NCBI GenBank assembly: GCA_025141015.1
Contig: CP081098.1
Coordinates: forward strand, 2,920,501 to 2,984,500
Length of the DNA: 64,000 bases
Origin: Rhodobacteraceae bacterium M382
GTDB taxonomy: Bacteria; Pseudomonadota; Alphaproteobacteria; Rhodobacterales; Rhodobacteraceae
Direction of reading: 5' to 3'
Positions 63,649 through 64,000 of this stretch are shown here, in pieces (the first letter of the stretch is position 1; every line of letters starts with the position of its first letter). Below the pieces are notes generated by a model. The model was not told where the DNA came from. It was given only the letters and a program-made list of their open reading frames with translations, and did no database searches. Both the position numbers and the translations under genes were made by a program.

Positions 63649-63872
63649 CAGGCCATCCGTTCGCAAAGGTTCAGCGGTCAGCCTAAGAGACTAAAAACGT
63701 CATGCTCTCCTGTTCACGACATCGCTGTCGCACCAACACGGGCACCAGAACTACCCGACCCGTCCGGCTCAGGGCGCGGGAGGGCACGGCACTGCCCCAG
63801 TCAGGCTGGGGAGCGCGGAGCGCAGAGTTTGACGCACGCGCCGAAATTGCCTCTGAATGACGTGGATGATGC

Positions 63873-64000
63873 TCAGTCGCCTTCGGCCACGCCTTCGGCG
63901 CGGGCTTTCGCACGTCTGGCGCGATAGCTTGGCAAGACGATCAGAAGTGCTGCAACAACCAGAAGCGCCAGCGTCATCGGCCGCTCCCAGATAAAGCCAA
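63873..64000 (-). CDS. C-terminal end of a probable second TctA-type permease (partial)
   Basis: A partial frame running from the right edge to TGA at 63873-63875. The 42 visible residues (GFIWERPMTLALLVVAALLI, then VLPSYRARRAKARAEGV) consist of one membrane helix preceded by a short W-x-R-P turn and followed by a basic tail. The last 35 residues of the complete TctA at 59125 have the same order (NRPVAAAFILLSVLVIL). Assignment as TctA-like is a guess from this similarity and needs the adjoining sequence. Confidence 0.45.
   Translation of the reverse strand, partial: GFIWERPMTLALLVVAALLIVLPSYRARRAKARAEGVAEGD

Overview
The window comes from an alphaproteobacterium, most likely a marine member of the Roseobacter group (Rhodobacteraceae). 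The evidence is moderately high GC, a Shemin-pathway hemA, a DUF2852 protein, several TRAP-type and tripartite tricarboxylate (TTT) transporters, RTX proteins, and a gene order in which prfB, PBP1A and an AmiC-type amidase are neighbours. Most of the window is ordinary chromosome. No insertion sequence, prophage, CRISPR array or rRNA operon is visible.

Left part (1-25.4 kb): the first 1.85 kb is the N-terminal 618 codons of a large secreted LamG/RTX calcium-binding protein that runs off the left edge. Housekeeping genes follow: an M48 peptidase, a PIN protein, an RlmI-type rRNA methyltransferase, a RidA protein, glnE, a YbaK-like deacylase, DUF2852 and RDD membrane proteins, and bpt. Next is a TRAP transporter operon (dctP-dctQ-dctM, with unusually large membrane subunits), divergent from a Cache-domain histidine kinase and a LuxR-type response regulator that probably control it. 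Then come a DUF6455 gene, an Fe(II)/2-oxoglutarate oxygenase, and ilvB-ilvN, which are preceded by a complete attenuation leader with a Leu/Val/Ile-rich leader peptide.

Middle part (25.4-45.3 kb): a Rieske oxygenase with a small overlapping partner gene, a DUF2189 membrane protein, an amidase, prfB, PBP1A, a metallophosphoesterase, an AmiC-like amidase, an aminotransferase, a BepA-like M48/TPR protein, a DsbA/ScsC-like oxidoreductase, ispG, a RodZ-like protein, hemA, a methyltransferase and an M20 peptidase. The end of the M20 gene is followed by a 76-bp near-perfect copy of its own 3' end.

Accessory part (45.3-53.7 kb): gene density falls and intergenic stretches lengthen. It holds a divergent glycosyltransferase / sulfotransferase-like pair, two identical tRNA-Asp genes, a class III adenylate cyclase with TolB-like and TPR regions, a 48-residue lipoprotein, a secreted protein joining BspA/DUF285 repeats to RTX repeats, and tRNA-Val.

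Right part (53.9-64 kb): a histidine phosphatase; a sulfatase/MBL hydrolase/MarR operon divergent from a TTT transporter operon (tctC-tctB-tctA); and, coupled to tctA, the relic of a phosphosulfolactate-synthase-like gene carrying a nonsense codon and a large internal deletion. An acr3/arsR divergent pair with visible operators, a DMT exporter and the C-terminal end of a probable second TctA complete the window. The most notable observations are the ComA-like relic and what it implies for TTT substrate, the twin operators before the DUF2852 gene, the BspA-RTX hybrid, the ilv leader, and two small genes too short for routine annotation.
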